A stretch of DNA of 64,000 nucleotides from Bradyrhizobium sp. Gha (GTDB taxonomy: Bacteria; Pseudomonadota; Alphaproteobacteria; Rhizobiales; Xanthobacteraceae). The notes under the pieces were generated by a model that saw only the letters and a list, made by a program, of their open reading frames with translations, made no database searches and was not told where the DNA came from. A program made the translations under genes and the position numbers. Location of the stretch: the NCBI RefSeq assembly GCF_900113735.1, contig NZ_FOQM01000001.1, positions 124,001-188,000 of the forward strand. Reading direction: 5' to 3'. Positions 8,323 through 18,190 of this stretch are shown in pieces (the stretch's first letter is position 1; every line of letters begins with the position of its first letter).

Positions 8323-10760
8323 AGGGAGCTCTCCAGATTGACGAAATTGGGGATCAGATCGTTGGCCCAGGCGACGCCACGGTGCTGGAGCCAGGCGGGC
8401 ACGAAGCCGTCGGCTCCATGTTCGGCGATGAGTTGCGTGATGACAGCCTGATCTGTCTTGGAAGAGGCTGCGGTGAACGCGAGCGCAACCTCACCAAGGC
8501 CAAGTTCGAACATCCGGTTGCCGCGGCGGGACTGGCAGTAGTAGTCGCGCTTTGGCGTAGCGCGGCTCAAAAGCTCGATCTGGCGGTCATTGAGGCCAAA
8601 GCGGCGATAGATCGCTGTGATTTGCGGCTCGATCGCCCGCTCGTTCGGCAGCAACAGCCGCGTTGGGCAGCTTTCGATGATCGCTGGCGCGATAGCAGAT
8701 CCATCGATGTCCGAAAGCGACTGGGTGGCGAAGACGACGGACGCGTTCTTCTTCCGAAGCGTCTTCAGCCATTCCCGGAGTTGACCGGCGAAATCCTCAT
8801 CGTCGAGCGCAAGCCAACCTTCATCGACAATAAGAAGTGTCGGCCTGCCATCGAGACGGTCCCGGATACGATGGAAGAGGTACGCCAGAACGGCCGGCGC
8901 GGCACTCGTTCCGATCAAGCCTTCGGTCTCAAATGCCTGGACGGAGGCCTCGCCGAGGCGCTCGAATTCAGCATCGAGGAGGCGTCCGGACGGACCGCCG
9001 AGGCAATAAGGTTGCAAGGCGCGTTTCAGGGAATTCGATTGGAGCAGGACTGACAGGCCCGTGAGGGTGCGTTCCTCCCTCGGCGCCGAGGCGAGGGATG
9101 TCAGCGCCGACCACAGATGATCCTTGACCTCCGGGGTGATCTCGATCTTTTCCCGCGCCAGGATCGCGCCGATCCACTCTGTGGCCCATCCCCGCTCGGA
9201 AGGATCGTCGATCCAGGCCAGCGGCTGCAGGGCGACGGGGTTTTCACTCCCGTCAGACAATGCGCCGCCTAGATCATGCCAGTCGCCCCCCATGGCGAGC
9301 GCGGCCGCCCGGATTGAACCGCCGAAGTCAAACGCAAAGACCTGAGAGTTCGGATAGCGGCGGAATTGCAACGCCATCAGAGCCAGCAACACGGATTTGC
9401 CGGCGCCAGTCGGACCTACCACGAGGGTATGACCGACGTCGCCGACGTGGAGGGAGAAGCGGAACGGCGTTGATCCCTCGGTCTTGCCGAACAACAGAGG
9501 CGGCCCTTTGAAGTGGAGGTCCCTCGCCTCGCCCGCCCACACGGCCGACATCGGAATCATGTGGGCGAGGTTAAGTGTCGACACCGGAGGCTGCCGCACG
9601 TTGGCGTAAACGTGCCCGGGTAAACTGCCGAGCCAGGCTTCGACGGCATTCACCGTCTCGATCATGCAGGTGAAATCGCCGCCCTGAATGACCTTCTCGA
9701 CCAGGCGCAGCTTTTCGTCGGCAGTGTTGGGATCGCGGTCCCAGACAATGATGGTCGCCGTAACAAAGGCTTGTCCGATCTGGTCCGACCCCAGTTCCTG
9801 CAAGGCCGCGTCGGCATCAAGCGCCTTGTTGTGGGCGTCGGTATCGAGCAGCGTCGACGCCTCGTTCGTCATGACCTCTTTGAGGATGGCGCCGATGGAT
9901 TTTCGCTTGGCAAACCACTGGCGACGAATCTTGGTCAGCAGCTTGGTGGCATCGGTCTTGTCGAGCATGATCGCCCGGGTCGACCAACGATAAGAGAATG
10001 GCAGGCGATTCAGATCATCCAGAATTCCCGGGGTCGTCGCGCCCGGAAAGCCGATAATCGTCAGGACCCGAAGATTGGCAGAACCCAGCATCGGCTCAAG
10101 CCCGCCGGTCAGCGGCTGGTCGGCCAACAGCGCATCGATGTACATCGGAATTTCGGGCACTCGAACCCGATGACGCTTGGTCGAGATCGTCGAGTGCAGA
10201 TAAGTCAGCGTGTCCTGATCATCGAGCCAGGCACATTCGGGCATGAACCCTTCAACGAGCTGCAGCACGCGGTTGGTCTGATCGACAAACCCGCGCAGCA
10301 CCTCGCGGGCGTCCGCTCCGACGGTCCGATCCCGTCCCTCGTAGAGCAGTCGCTCTGCTTGGGCAGCCCCCTCTTCTGGGGGCAAATAAAGGAAGGTCAG
10401 GAAATAGCTGGACTCATAATGGGCGCCCGCCTCTTCGAATTGAGCTCTGCGCTCGGCGTCGACCAGTGCGGACGCGACATCCGGAAATGTGCTCGGAGGA
10501 TAGGCCCCGGCAAAATGGCGCTGTGCCTCGACGAATACGGCCCAGCCTGATCCGAGTCGACGAAGGGCGTTGTTCAGGCGACCGGCGACGCCGACAAGCT
10601 CTGCCGACACCGCGCTGTCGAGATCCGGGCCCCGGAATTTTGCCGTCCGTTGGAACGAGCCATCCTTGTTCAGGATGATTCCTTCGTCGACCAGGGCTGC
10701 CCAGGGCAGGAAGTCGGCAAGACGAGCGTTGGAATGACGATATTCGGCAAGGTTCATCAT
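8319..10760 (-). CDS. trbE: TrbE/VirB4-family conjugation ATPase
   Basis: 813 residues. After an N-terminal domain (MMNLAEYRHSNARLADFLPW) it has a Walker A motif VVGPTGAGKS near residue 450, a Walker B LLIVDEGWLAL, and the VirB4 block EWLKTLRKKNASVVFATQSLSDI. It powers pilus assembly and substrate passage at the inner membrane. ATG at 10760 is followed directly by a second ATG and gives the family N-terminus; the frame stays open upstream into trbD. The gap to trbD is only 10 bases. Confidence 0.96.
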   Translation of the reverse strand: MMNLAEYRHSNARLADFLPWAALVDEGIILNKDGSFQRTAKFRGPDLDSAVSAELVGVAGRLNNALRRLGSGWAVFVEAQRHFAGAYPPSTFPDVASALVDAERRAQFEEAGAHYESSYFLTFLYLPPEEGAAQAERLLYEGRDRTVGADAREVLRGFVDQTNRVLQLVEGFMPECAWLDDQDTLTYLHSTISTKRHRVRVPEIPMYIDALLADQPLTGGLEPMLGSANLRVLTIIGFPGATTPGILDDLNRLPFSYRWSTRAIMLDKTDATKLLTKIRRQWFAKRKSIGAILKEVMTNEASTLLDTDAHNKALDADAALQELGSDQIGQAFVTATIIVWDRDPNTADEKLRLVEKVIQGGDFTCMIETVNAVEAWLGSLPGHVYANVRQPPVSTLNLAHMIPMSAVWAGEARDLHFKGPPLLFGKTEGSTPFRFSLHVGDVGHTLVVGPTGAGKSVLLALMALQFRRYPNSQVFAFDFGGSIRAAALAMGGDWHDLGGALSDGSENPVALQPLAWIDDPSERGWATEWIGAILAREKIEITPEVKDHLWSALTSLASAPREERTLTGLSVLLQSNSLKRALQPYCLGGPSGRLLDAEFERLGEASVQAFETEGLIGTSAAPAVLAYLFHRIRDRLDGRPTLLIVDEGWLALDDEDFAGQLREWLKTLRKKNASVVFATQSLSDIDGSAIAPAIIESCPTRLLLPNERAIEPQITAIYRRFGLNDRQIELLSRATPKRDYYCQSRRGNRMFELGLGEVALAFTAASSKTDQAVITQLIAEHGADGFVPAWLQHRGVAWANDLIPNFVNLESSL

Positions 10761-10770
10761 GACCGAGAAC

Positions 10771-11034
10771 TCAGGTGTTGAGATGGCCTGGAATGCGCAG
10801 ATGTCGGCGCACCACATCGACAAAGGCGGAATCGCGTTTGGCGGCCCAGACGGCGGCCATGTGGCCGATGAACCAGAGGACAAGACCCGCGATCCAGAGC
10901 CGCAATCCCAGCCCAAGGGCCGCCGCAAGCGTGCCGTTGACGATCGCAACCGACCGCGGCGCGCCGCCCATCAGGATTGGCTCGGTCAGCGCGCGGTGGA
11001 CGGGCACGACAAAGCCTGTGACCGGTTCATCCAT
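10771..11034 (-). CDS. trbD: TrbD/VirB3-family conjugal transfer protein
   Basis: 87 residues with the VirB3 pattern: MDEPVTGFVVPVHRALTEPILMGGAPR, then a hydrophobic hairpin (TLAAALGLGLRLWIAGLVLWFIGHMAAVW) and a basic end. It is a small inner-membrane partner of the TrbE ATPase. The ATG at 11034 overlaps the trbC stop (TGATG), showing coupling. Confidence 0.92.
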   Translation of the reverse strand: MDEPVTGFVVPVHRALTEPILMGGAPRSVAIVNGTLAAALGLGLRLWIAGLVLWFIGHMAAVWAAKRDSAFVDVVRRHLRIPGHLNT

Positions 11035-11360
11035 CAGATCACCACGCCGCCGCCGAAGGAGAAGAACGACAGGAAGAAGCTCGAGGCGGCAAACGCGATC
11101 GACAGACCGAACACGATCTGGATCAGCCTGCGGAAACCACCCGACGAGTCGCCGAACGCGAGTGTGAGCCCAGTCACGACGATGATGATGACGGCGATGA
11201 TCTTGGCGACCGGCCCCTCCACCGACTGCAAGATCTGATTGAGTGGCTGCTCCCACGGCATGTTCGAGCCAGCCGCCCATGCCGGCGCCGACACCAAAAG
11301 AACCATCCCGGACATGGCTAGTGAAGCGGCATCTCGACGAAAACGAAATTGCGGACGCAT
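11034..11360 (-). CDS. trbC: TrbC/VirB2-family prepilin
   Basis: 108 residues. A signal peptide ends near PAWAAGSNMPWEQPLNQIL and is followed by two hydrophobic helices (KIIAVIIIVVTGLTLAFG and IVFGLSIAFAASSFFLSFF), the pilin layout. It is processed into the conjugative pilus subunit, probably with help from the TraF peptidase gene of this element. GGAG stands 7 bases upstream of ATG 11360, one base after the trbB stop. Confidence 0.92.
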   Translation of the reverse strand: MRPQFRFRRDAASLAMSGMVLLVSAPAWAAGSNMPWEQPLNQILQSVEGPVAKIIAVIIIVVTGLTLAFGDSSGGFRRLIQIVFGLSIAFAASSFFLSFFSFGGGVVI

Positions 11361-11361
11361 G

Positions 11362-12324
11362 TCAGTCTCCTGCTGATGAAAGTTTGTAGTCGCCGGCGGC
11401 GCCAAGCCCGGTGACGAGGGCGAGCTCAGCGAGGCGACGGTCAGCGCCGCGCCCCGCAAGCACGGCAACGAGGTTGATGGTTTCGGCGATCAAGGCGCGC
11501 GGAACCGTGATGACCGCTTCCTGGATGAGTTGCTCGAGCCGCCGCAGCGCACCAAGCGCACTGCCCGCGTGAATGGTCCCAATGCCGCCGGGGTGGCCTG
11601 TGCCCCAGGCCTTAAGCAGGTCGAGCGCTTCGGCACCGCGAACCTCGCCAACCGGAATGCGATCCGGACGCAAGCGCAGCGATGAGCGAACCAGGTCGGA
11701 AAGCGTGGCCACGCCATCTTTGGTCCGGAGCGCGACAAGATTGGGAGCCTTGCACTGAAGTTCGCGCGTATCTTCGATCAGCACGACCCGATCGGAACTC
11801 TTTGCCACCTCGGCCAGAAGCGCATTCGTCAATGTTGTTTTGCCGGTCGATGTCCCGCCGGCGACCAGAATGTTTTTCCGTGCGGCGACCGCGTTCTGCA
11901 GGATCTTGGCCTGCTCCGAGGTCATGATCCCCCTGCCGACGTAGTCGTCGAGCGTAAACACGGCGACCGCAGGCTTGCGGATAGCAAAGGCCGGTGCAGC
12001 AACGACCGGAGGCAAGAGACCTTCGAAGCGCTCGCCGGTCCCAGGCAATTCGGCCGAGACCCGTGGCGAGCCGGCATGCACCTCGGCGCCGACGTGATGC
12101 GCTACCAGCCGAACAATGCGCTCGCCGTCCGCTGCCGACAGAGTTTCGCCTGTGTCGATCAGACCATTCGACAGCCGGTCAATCCACAACCGCCCATCCG
12201 GGTTGAGCATCACCTCGATGATCGCTTCGTCTTCGAGGTAGCCGGCGATCGCAGAACCAAGCGCGCTGCGCAGCATTCGCGCGCCGCGCGAACTCGCTTC
12301 CGATTGAATGGAATGGATTGCCAC
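11362..12324 (-). CDS. trbB: TrbB/VirB11-family ATPase
   Basis: About 320 residues. A Walker A motif [10 protein letters not shown] lies near residue 158. Further motifs are [12 protein letters not shown], an arginine-rich [18 protein letters not shown] block, and the His motif [15 protein letters not shown]. This is a hexameric secretion ATPase of the T4SS. I chose GTG at 12324; a TTG at 12354 in the same frame is possible, and the true start is uncertain. The upstream region no longer adjoins the CopG-like gene as in related elements, because an MFS gene lies between. Confidence 0.93.
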   Translation of the reverse strand: MAIHSIQSEASSRGARMLRSALGSAIAGYLEDEAIIEVMLNPDGRLWIDRLSNGLIDTGETLSAADGERIVRLVAHHVGAEVHAGSPRVSAELPGTGERFEGLLPPVVAAPAFAIRKPAVAVFTLDDYVGRGIMTSEQAKILQNAVAARKNILVAGGTSTGKTTLTNALLAEVAKSSDRVVLIEDTRELQCKAPNLVALRTKDGVATLSDLVRSSLRLRPDRIPVGEVRGAEALDLLKAWGTGHPGGIGTIHAGSALGALRRLEQLIQEAVITVPRALIAETINLVAVLAGRGADRRLAELALVTGLGAAGDYKLSSAGD

Positions 12325-12423
12325 CGTTCGTCCCCACCGAATGAGGACGTCCAACGAGCGTCCTCATGTGGGGATGATTAGAAAAGGCACCGATGGACTT
12401 GGCGCAACAAGCGGCTTCAGAGA

Positions 12424-12460
12424 TCGTAGACTGGCGTAGAAAAAGAAAGACCGAGAACTG
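12424..12460 (+). repeat. Direct repeat, left copy, flanking the MFS gene
   Basis: About 37 bases that recur at 13912-13949. They share an uninterrupted CTGGCGTAGAAAAAGAA core and a GACCG..GAACTG end, with a few substitutions and one indel. The copy lies between trbB and the MFS gene. It may be a duplication formed when the MFS segment was inserted, or a shared regulatory site. Confidence 0.75.
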
Positions 12461-12505
12461 ATGCCTGAGGCCTGCTCAATCGTATCGTGCTCGGCGATCT
12501 GCCGC

Positions 12506-13834
12506 TCACCACTCCGCATCGTCATCCGCGGGTACCAGTATGACCGAGTTCTGGTACACGCCGGCGGGTTCGAGAGCGTCAGAATCACTTGCCGGCTTCA
12601 AGAAGAGGATTGAACGCATCCACGAAGCAATGGATTGGCACCAAGGCAGCGCGAACCAGACCAACGTCGCGATTTGCAGTGCTATGTTGAGACCAAACGC
12701 GACTTGATAGGCTTGGACGGGCCTATGCCCATCATTTGCGGACCATTGCTCCAGGACAAGACCTGTCGCGTATTGCGCCAGAAATGCCCAACCGAAGTGC
12801 AAAACGTTCAAGGCACCATTGGCACGGCCGGCAAGCTCCGGCGGGAAGTAATCCGCTATCACCGCGAAGCTGACCACTGTCGCCGTTCCGACAATTGCGA
12901 CAATAGACCAAGGCAGGATGGACGGCAAAGACGCTCGCAGGATCAGGGATAACTCGGCCGCGATGAACAGCACCGCAACTATCGCTAACACCGCCTCCGC
13001 CCCGATACCTCTCCGCTTGATGGAATGGACGGTCGTACCGAATAACCAGGCGCCAGCGCACAATACGATAGACATCATAAAAAGCTGTCTGACGAGACTT
13101 GCGCGATCAAACCCTTCTACGTCAATCAACCACGGGGACGCCCACAAACCTTGCAGAGACCAGGATGATCCGACGCACGTCGCCGACAACGGGGCCATTC
13201 GCCAGAAGCGCCGATCGCCTAGAACGAAGCCAAGAGTGGCGCGCGCTGCTGATGGGACAATGCCTCGCTCAGGCACGACGGCGTGGATGAGAATGGCCGT
13301 CGCACCGGTCGCGGCCGCCAGGATCTCAAAGAGCTGCCGCCAGCCCATCCAGGCGAGCAGGTGTTCGACGGGGACCGTAGCAGTCACCGCTCCAAGCGAT
13401 CCCAGCATGACCATGTAGCCGTTAAGCAAGGCGACACGCTCCCTGGGGAACCAGAGGACGATCGACTTCAGTCCTGCGGTCAATGCCGCCGCCACGCCAA
13501 GCCCGATCATTGCACGCGCGATCAAGAGCGACAGGAAGTGAGTCGATATCGCGAAGAGGCCAGCGCCTACTGCGGCAAGCAAGAGCAGAACACTCTGGAC
13601 GCGACGCGGACCAAAGCGATCCAACAATATACCGACGGGGATCTGAGCGACCGCGAAAACAAGAAAATAGACCGACGTAAGCAAACCGAGGTCGGCAGTC
13701 GCAACCCCGGTATCCGAGCTGAGATGGTTCGCGATCAGAGCATTGATCGTTCGAAACAGATACGAAAGATAGTAACCAGCCGCAAAAGGGAGAAAAACGC
13801 GTGCGATGAGACGCCATGTCCCCGAGATCTGCAT
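12506..13834 (-). CDS. Major facilitator superfamily transporter, cargo within the tra/trb region
   Basis: 442 residues with about 12 predicted membrane helices. The MFS loop motif between helices 2 and 3 is seen (GILLDRFGPRRVQ), and the N-terminus has a short RIVARVFLPFAAGYYLSYLFRTINA-type segment as in NarK/GlpT-like and CynX-like carriers. The substrate cannot be told. The gene lies between trbB and the CopG-like gene on the - strand, a place normally without a transporter, and is bracketed by imperfect 37-bp direct repeats, so it is probably a later insertion. It may be transcribed with the trb genes. Confidence 0.9.
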   Translation of the reverse strand: MQISGTWRLIARVFLPFAAGYYLSYLFRTINALIANHLSSDTGVATADLGLLTSVYFLVFAVAQIPVGILLDRFGPRRVQSVLLLLAAVGAGLFAISTHFLSLLIARAMIGLGVAAALTAGLKSIVLWFPRERVALLNGYMVMLGSLGAVTATVPVEHLLAWMGWRQLFEILAAATGATAILIHAVVPERGIVPSAARATLGFVLGDRRFWRMAPLSATCVGSSWSLQGLWASPWLIDVEGFDRASLVRQLFMMSIVLCAGAWLFGTTVHSIKRRGIGAEAVLAIVAVLFIAAELSLILRASLPSILPWSIVAIVGTATVVSFAVIADYFPPELAGRANGALNVLHFGWAFLAQYATGLVLEQWSANDGHRPVQAYQVAFGLNIALQIATLVWFALPWCQSIASWMRSILFLKPASDSDALEPAGVYQNSVILVPADDDAEW

Positions 13835-13911
13835 GCTGGTCCCTCTTGTTATCAGCTCGTGCGAGCCGATAGCGTGGCCAGCTTTTCGTCAGTTCGGTTA
13901 AATCGCTGCGG

Positions 13912-13949
13912 TCGTAGGCTGGCGTAGAAAAAGAAGGACCGGCGAACTG
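13912..13949 (+). repeat. Direct repeat, right copy, flanking the MFS gene
   Basis: Second copy of the repeat described at 12424-12460. It lies just past the 3' end of the CopG-like gene on its downstream side. Together the two copies enclose about 1.45 kb containing only the MFS gene. Confidence 0.75.
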
Positions 13950-13969
13950 GTCTGTCTACGCGGTCTCGC

Positions 13970-14395
13970 TCAGGCTTCCTCGGCCGGTTCCTGACGGCGG
14001 ATATCTTCTGGAATCTCCCGGAGAAAACTTTGCCCCTTTTGCAAACGACGTCCAAGCGCCTCGACAAATCCTTCAAAGCGTTCGCGGCCCTTTGCCTGCG
14101 CGGCCGCCTGCGCGTCGTTGGGTAGTGGCGGTGTGATCGTCAGCCAGAAGCGGATGAAGAGAGCCAAGGTCTCGGCCGTTAAACCAACGTCACGCTCAAG
14201 CCTCTGCATCTGACGCGATAGCCGGTCGAGGCGACGGGTAAAGGCCGCCTCCCGCCTGTCTGCTCCGTCCGGCGATAGAAACGAAGCGACCGCGGCTTCC
14301 ACGATCGCAGACCGGGAAAGCTTCTTGCGATCCGCCAGATCCGAAATCTGTTTCAGAAGCTCTGGCGGGAAATAGACGTTCATCCGGTCGCGCAT
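13970..14395 (-). CDS. CopG-type ribbon-helix-helix protein linked to TraG
   Basis: 141 residues. The N-terminus MRDRMNVYFPPELLKQISDLADRKKLSRSAIVEAAV is a ribbon-helix-helix DNA-binding fold. The rest is helical and charged (REAAFTRRLDRLSRQMQRLERDVGL), a likely oligomerisation arm, with an RFWLTITPPLPN segment. It starts 6 bases after the traG stop, so the two are co-transcribed. Proteins of this type next to TraG in rhizobial elements may be relaxosome accessory factors or local repressors. No experiment on this family is known to me. Confidence 0.85.
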   Translation of the reverse strand: MRDRMNVYFPPELLKQISDLADRKKLSRSAIVEAAVASFLSPDGADRREAAFTRRLDRLSRQMQRLERDVGLTAETLALFIRFWLTITPPLPNDAQAAAQAKGRERFEGFVEALGRRLQKGQSFLREIPEDIRRQEPAEEA

Positions 14396-14401
14396 ATCGC
14401 C

Positions 14402-16390
14402 TCACAGCTCCATACCGTCATTCGGGTCCAGCGCGGCCTGACGGGCGACACCTCGCATCTGTTGGCGTATGAGCCGGGACTGGCGGACCGCATCCTCGTC
14501 ATCGTCAAGAACGGCAGCGAATTCTTCTGCCGGTGTTGGTTCGGTCGTCTCCCTGGCGATCGCGACGTGATCGGGGAGTTCGGGCTCACGACGGAGTCCG
14601 CTGTTCGCCGTGTCTTCCTCGACCCCCGAAGCTTGGTCAGCTGGAGTAGCCGTCGGCTTCAGAGGTCCGAGCGCTGACCATCCGTCCGTTCGCGATGATC
14701 GGCCGGCGCTCGCCGGATCGGGCGGCGGCAGAACGCGCTCGGTGAACCGCCGATCCTCGTAGTAGCGGGCCTTCTTCGCCCGGATCGGCGGCGTGCCCGC
14801 CACCATGACGATCTCGTCCATCGGCGGAAGCTGCATGACCTCGCCCGGGGTCAGTAATGGCCTTGCCGTCTCCTGGCGCGAGATCATCAGGTGTCCCAGC
14901 CAGGGGTTCAGCCTGTGCCCGGCGTAGTTCTTCATCGCCCGCATCTCCGTCGCCGTACCCAGCGCATCCGATACACGCTTGGCGGTCCGCTCGTCGTTGG
15001 TCGCGAAGCTGACGCGAACGTGGCAGTTGTCGAGGATGGCATTGTTAGGCCCATAAGCCTTCTCGATCTGATTGAGCGACTGCGCGATCAAGAAGCTCTT
15101 GATGCCGTAACCCGCCATGAAGGCAAGCGCCGACTCGAAGAAATCCAACCGCCCCAGCGCCGGAAACTCGTCGAGCATCAACAGGACACGATGCCGGCGG
15201 TCGCGAGCGTGCAGATCCTCAGTCAGGCGTCGACCGATCTGATTCAGCACCAGGCGGATCAGCGGTTTGGTCCGAGAGATATCCGACGGCGGCACCACGA
15301 GGTAAAGCGTCGTGGGGCGACTATCCGCGATCAGATCGGCGATCCGCCAGTCGCAGCGACAGGTCACTTGGGCCACGACAGGATCACGGTAGAGCCCGAG
15401 GAAGGACATCGCAGTGGACAGGACGCCGGAACGTTCATTCTCGGATTTGTTGAGGAGCTCGCGCGCGGTCGAGGCGACCACCGGATGCGCACCTTGCCCG
15501 CCAAGATGCGCCGTGGTCATCATCGCCTTCAGTGTCGCCTCGATCGGCCGCTTCGGGTCTGAGAGGAAGGCAGCGACGCCGGCCAGGGTCTTGTCCATCT
15601 CGGCATAGAGAACATGAAGGATGGCGCCGACGAGGAGCGAATGACTAGTCTTCTCCCAATGATTCCGCTTGTCGAGAGAGCCTTCGGGGTCAACCAGGAC
15701 GTCGGCGACGTTCTGGACGTCGCGAACCTCCCATTCCCCTCGGCGGACCTCGAGCAGCGGATTGTAAGCTGAAGACTTTGGATTGGTCGGGTCGAACAAC
15801 AGGACGCGCCCATGCCGCGAGCGGAAGCCGGCGGTCAGCTGCCAGTTCTCGCCTTTGATGTCGTGCACGATGGCCGAGCCGGGCCAAGCCAACAGCGACG
15901 GGACGACAAGACCGACGCCTTTGCCGGACCGGGTTGGTGCAAAACACAATACGTGCTCCGGTCCATCGTGGCGAAGGTAGTCACGGTCGAGCTTGCCCAG
16001 CACCACACCGTCCGGACCAAGAAGTCCGGCAGCCCGGACCTCTTCCGCACCAGCCCAGCGCGCCGAGCCATAGGTCTCGACATTCTTGGCTTCACGCGCG
16101 CGCCAGACCGACATGCCGATCGCCACGGCGATCGAAACGAAGGTCCCGGACGCCGCGATGAAGGCCCCCTCGACGAAGACCTGCGGCGCATAGGCATCAA
16201 AGATGAACCACCACCAGAAGAAGACTGGCGGGTAATAGATCTTGAAGCCCAGCAGTTCGAACCACGGTCGCCCAAGCTCCGGCTGGTAGGCGAGCCGCCA
16301 GGCCGTCCACTCGGTTGCTCCCCAGATGGCCAGCAAGACGATCAGGCCGACGACTATCACCTGTCCCCAAAGGATTTTGGTTCCGGACAT
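14402..16390 (-). CDS. traG: TraG/VirD4-family type IV coupling protein
   Basis: 662 residues. Two N-terminal membrane segments (about 5-25 and 73-95) precede a RecA-like motor with Walker A APTRSGKG at residues 151-158. Further motifs are a Walker B LLMLDEFPALGRLDFFESALAFMAGYGIKSFLIAQSLNQI and the TraG C-terminal block TPGEVMQLPPMDEIVMVAGTPPIRAKKARYY. It links the relaxosome to the T4SS channel. It lies between the relaxase and the CopG-like gene on the - strand. Confidence 0.96.
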   Translation of the reverse strand: MSGTKILWGQVIVVGLIVLLAIWGATEWTAWRLAYQPELGRPWFELLGFKIYYPPVFFWWWFIFDAYAPQVFVEGAFIAASGTFVSIAVAIGMSVWRAREAKNVETYGSARWAGAEEVRAAGLLGPDGVVLGKLDRDYLRHDGPEHVLCFAPTRSGKGVGLVVPSLLAWPGSAIVHDIKGENWQLTAGFRSRHGRVLLFDPTNPKSSAYNPLLEVRRGEWEVRDVQNVADVLVDPEGSLDKRNHWEKTSHSLLVGAILHVLYAEMDKTLAGVAAFLSDPKRPIEATLKAMMTTAHLGGQGAHPVVASTARELLNKSENERSGVLSTAMSFLGLYRDPVVAQVTCRCDWRIADLIADSRPTTLYLVVPPSDISRTKPLIRLVLNQIGRRLTEDLHARDRRHRVLLMLDEFPALGRLDFFESALAFMAGYGIKSFLIAQSLNQIEKAYGPNNAILDNCHVRVSFATNDERTAKRVSDALGTATEMRAMKNYAGHRLNPWLGHLMISRQETARPLLTPGEVMQLPPMDEIVMVAGTPPIRAKKARYYEDRRFTERVLPPPDPASAGRSSRTDGWSALGPLKPTATPADQASGVEEDTANSGLRREPELPDHVAIARETTEPTPAEEFAAVLDDDEDAVRQSRLIRQQMRGVARQAALDPNDGMEL

Positions 16391-16426
16391 CCCGAACGTC
16401 CTTCTGCAATTGAATTGTAGAGTTTG

Positions 16427-18190
16427 CTAAAGGCCGAGGTCGCGCTTCCGACCAATGCCCCATTCGATGCCGCCGCCGTCCTTCACGACGCCGGTGACGT
16501 GTTGGCCGAGCCTTTTTTCGAGCTCGTGCGACCAGGGCACGAGCTGGAAGCCGAGCCCACTATCGATCATGGCGAAGCGTCCCGAGGTGAGCGTTAGGCG
16601 CTGGCGATAGGTGCCCGCCACGTGCTCCCCGGAGGCGGCGTTCACACTAGGCAAGCCAGTGTCAGACGAGACCTTTGCGGCCACCTCGTCCAGCTCGCGT
16701 CGGCGCAACGTGTTCAGGAGGTCGCGCTGCAAGATGATACGTTGGCCCTGCCGCCACGCCAGGCCCTCCTGGATCAGATGCTCGGTACGGGCTTCCATGG
16801 CGTCTCGGGTCTCGCGGCCGAATCCGCCCATGGCGAGCGGCATGGTATCGCGTTCGACCAGCCGGTGGTCGAGCCAGGTCGCGCCTTTCGCGTTGACCTG
16901 CCCACCGAGATCGAGATCGGAACGGGTCGCTAGCACTACGGTGGGTCTCGGCTCACCGGTTTGACCGAAGCGTCGGACCTCGACGATTCCGCCGATCGGC
17001 GGTGCATGGTCGAAAGCCTCGAGCCCTCGGAAGCGCACATGGTGCGCGCGTCCGTCCGTTCCATCGATCAGGGCGTAGGCCTCGCCAGTCAGTTCGTCAT
17101 GCAATCCCCGGTCGACCAGCCGTCCGATAATCTCGGACGTCGGCTGTCCACCCTCGATGACGTAGTCGGCAACGCCGCGCGCTTCCCCACGCTCGGTGAA
17201 GGCGCGGTGCATCGTCTTGATGATGTCACCGCGCATGCCGAGGTCGCGCAAGCTGCGCTCGGCCTCGAGCCCTACCATCCATTCCCCAGGCGCAGTGGAT
17301 GCGGCAAGGCCCATCTTCTCCAGGTGCTGGAGGCGGCCGACCATCAGGCGCCGGATCTCGAGATCGGACTTGCCGGGATCCTCTGGACGAAGATCGATAG
17401 AGCCGGTCTCATCGGCCGCCAGCCGGATCTCCCGGTCGAGCCGCGTCCATCGTTCCGCCGTGACTTCCCTCTCCAGCGAATTGCGGACTTCGTGCTCGGG
17501 TTTTGGACCCAGTTCGATCGCGACCAGTTCCTCGGCGCGTGAGCGCAGGCCCTGGCTGATGTAGTCACGGGAGATCACGAGATCTACTCCTTCCTCATCT
17601 ACTCCCCGGACGAGAATGTGGACGTGTGGATTATCCGTGTTCCAATGATCGACGGCAACCCAATCGAGCCGCGTGCCGAGATCCGTCTCCATCTGCCTGG
17701 CGAGATCGCGAATGAAGGCCTTCAGGTCTGTCATCTCGCCGGCATCCTCCGGCGAGACGATGAACCTGAAATGGTGACGGTCGTCCGTGCAACGCTCAGC
17801 GAAGGCCGCGCTATCGGCACGGTCGCCGCCGGCATCGAACATCTCGGCCCGCGCACCGCTCCGGGTCACGCCGTCGCGCTTCAGATACGAGAGATGGGCC
17901 GTCAATGGCGCTGAGCGGAACGCCCGCCCTTTGTGACGAACCACGCGCGCCTTCACCACGACGCGCCGCGTTGGGCTGAACAATCTGGCGCGACTAAAGG
18001 CGAGGCGCCCGCGGCCAAACGTCGAGCGTCCATAGGCCGCCGAGCGCCTTCCAGCCGCTGCCTGCCCCGAGGGGTGTCCAGCTTTCTTGGCCGCCCGAAG
18101 CACCTGGTTGATGAAGCTCTTTTGCTTCGGCGCACGGGTACTGCGGATGCGCCCCGGCCGAACGTGCAGGTCGCTGTCGCGCACGCTCAC
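16427..18190 (-). CDS. VirD2/TraI-like relaxase with DUF3363 domain (MOBP type)
   Basis: About 587 residues. The N-terminal half is the relaxase: HLSYLKRDGV holds a candidate catalytic Tyr at about 102, and DHWNTDNPHVHILVRG is the metal-binding His triad (H182, H189, H191). The C-terminal half is DUF3363, seen in rhizobial relaxases. It would nick at oriT, stay bound to the 5' end, and be exported through TraG and the Trb channel. I chose GTG at 18190 because GGAGG lies 7 bases upstream; an ATG at 18205 overlaps that site. The gap upstream (to 18575) is the natural place for oriT. Confidence 0.93.
   Translation of the reverse strand: MSVRDSDLHVRPGRIRSTRAPKQKSFINQVLRAAKKAGHPSGQAAAGRRSAAYGRSTFGRGRLAFSRARLFSPTRRVVVKARVVRHKGRAFRSAPLTAHLSYLKRDGVTRSGARAEMFDAGGDRADSAAFAERCTDDRHHFRFIVSPEDAGEMTDLKAFIRDLARQMETDLGTRLDWVAVDHWNTDNPHVHILVRGVDEEGVDLVISRDYISQGLRSRAEELVAIELGPKPEHEVRNSLEREVTAERWTRLDREIRLAADETGSIDLRPEDPGKSDLEIRRLMVGRLQHLEKMGLAASTAPGEWMVGLEAERSLRDLGMRGDIIKTMHRAFTERGEARGVADYVIEGGQPTSEIIGRLVDRGLHDELTGEAYALIDGTDGRAHHVRFRGLEAFDHAPPIGGIVEVRRFGQTGEPRPTVVLATRSDLDLGGQVNAKGATWLDHRLVERDTMPLAMGGFGRETRDAMEARTEHLIQEGLAWRQGQRIILQRDLLNTLRRRELDEVAAKVSSDTGLPSVNAASGEHVAGTYRQRLTLTSGRFAMIDSGLGFQLVPWSHELEKRLGQHVTGVVKDGGGIEWGIGRKRDLGL

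Noticed and set aside
9771..10550. 259-residue open frame on the + strand
   Set aside because: Antisense to trbE, whose ATPase motifs are unambiguous.
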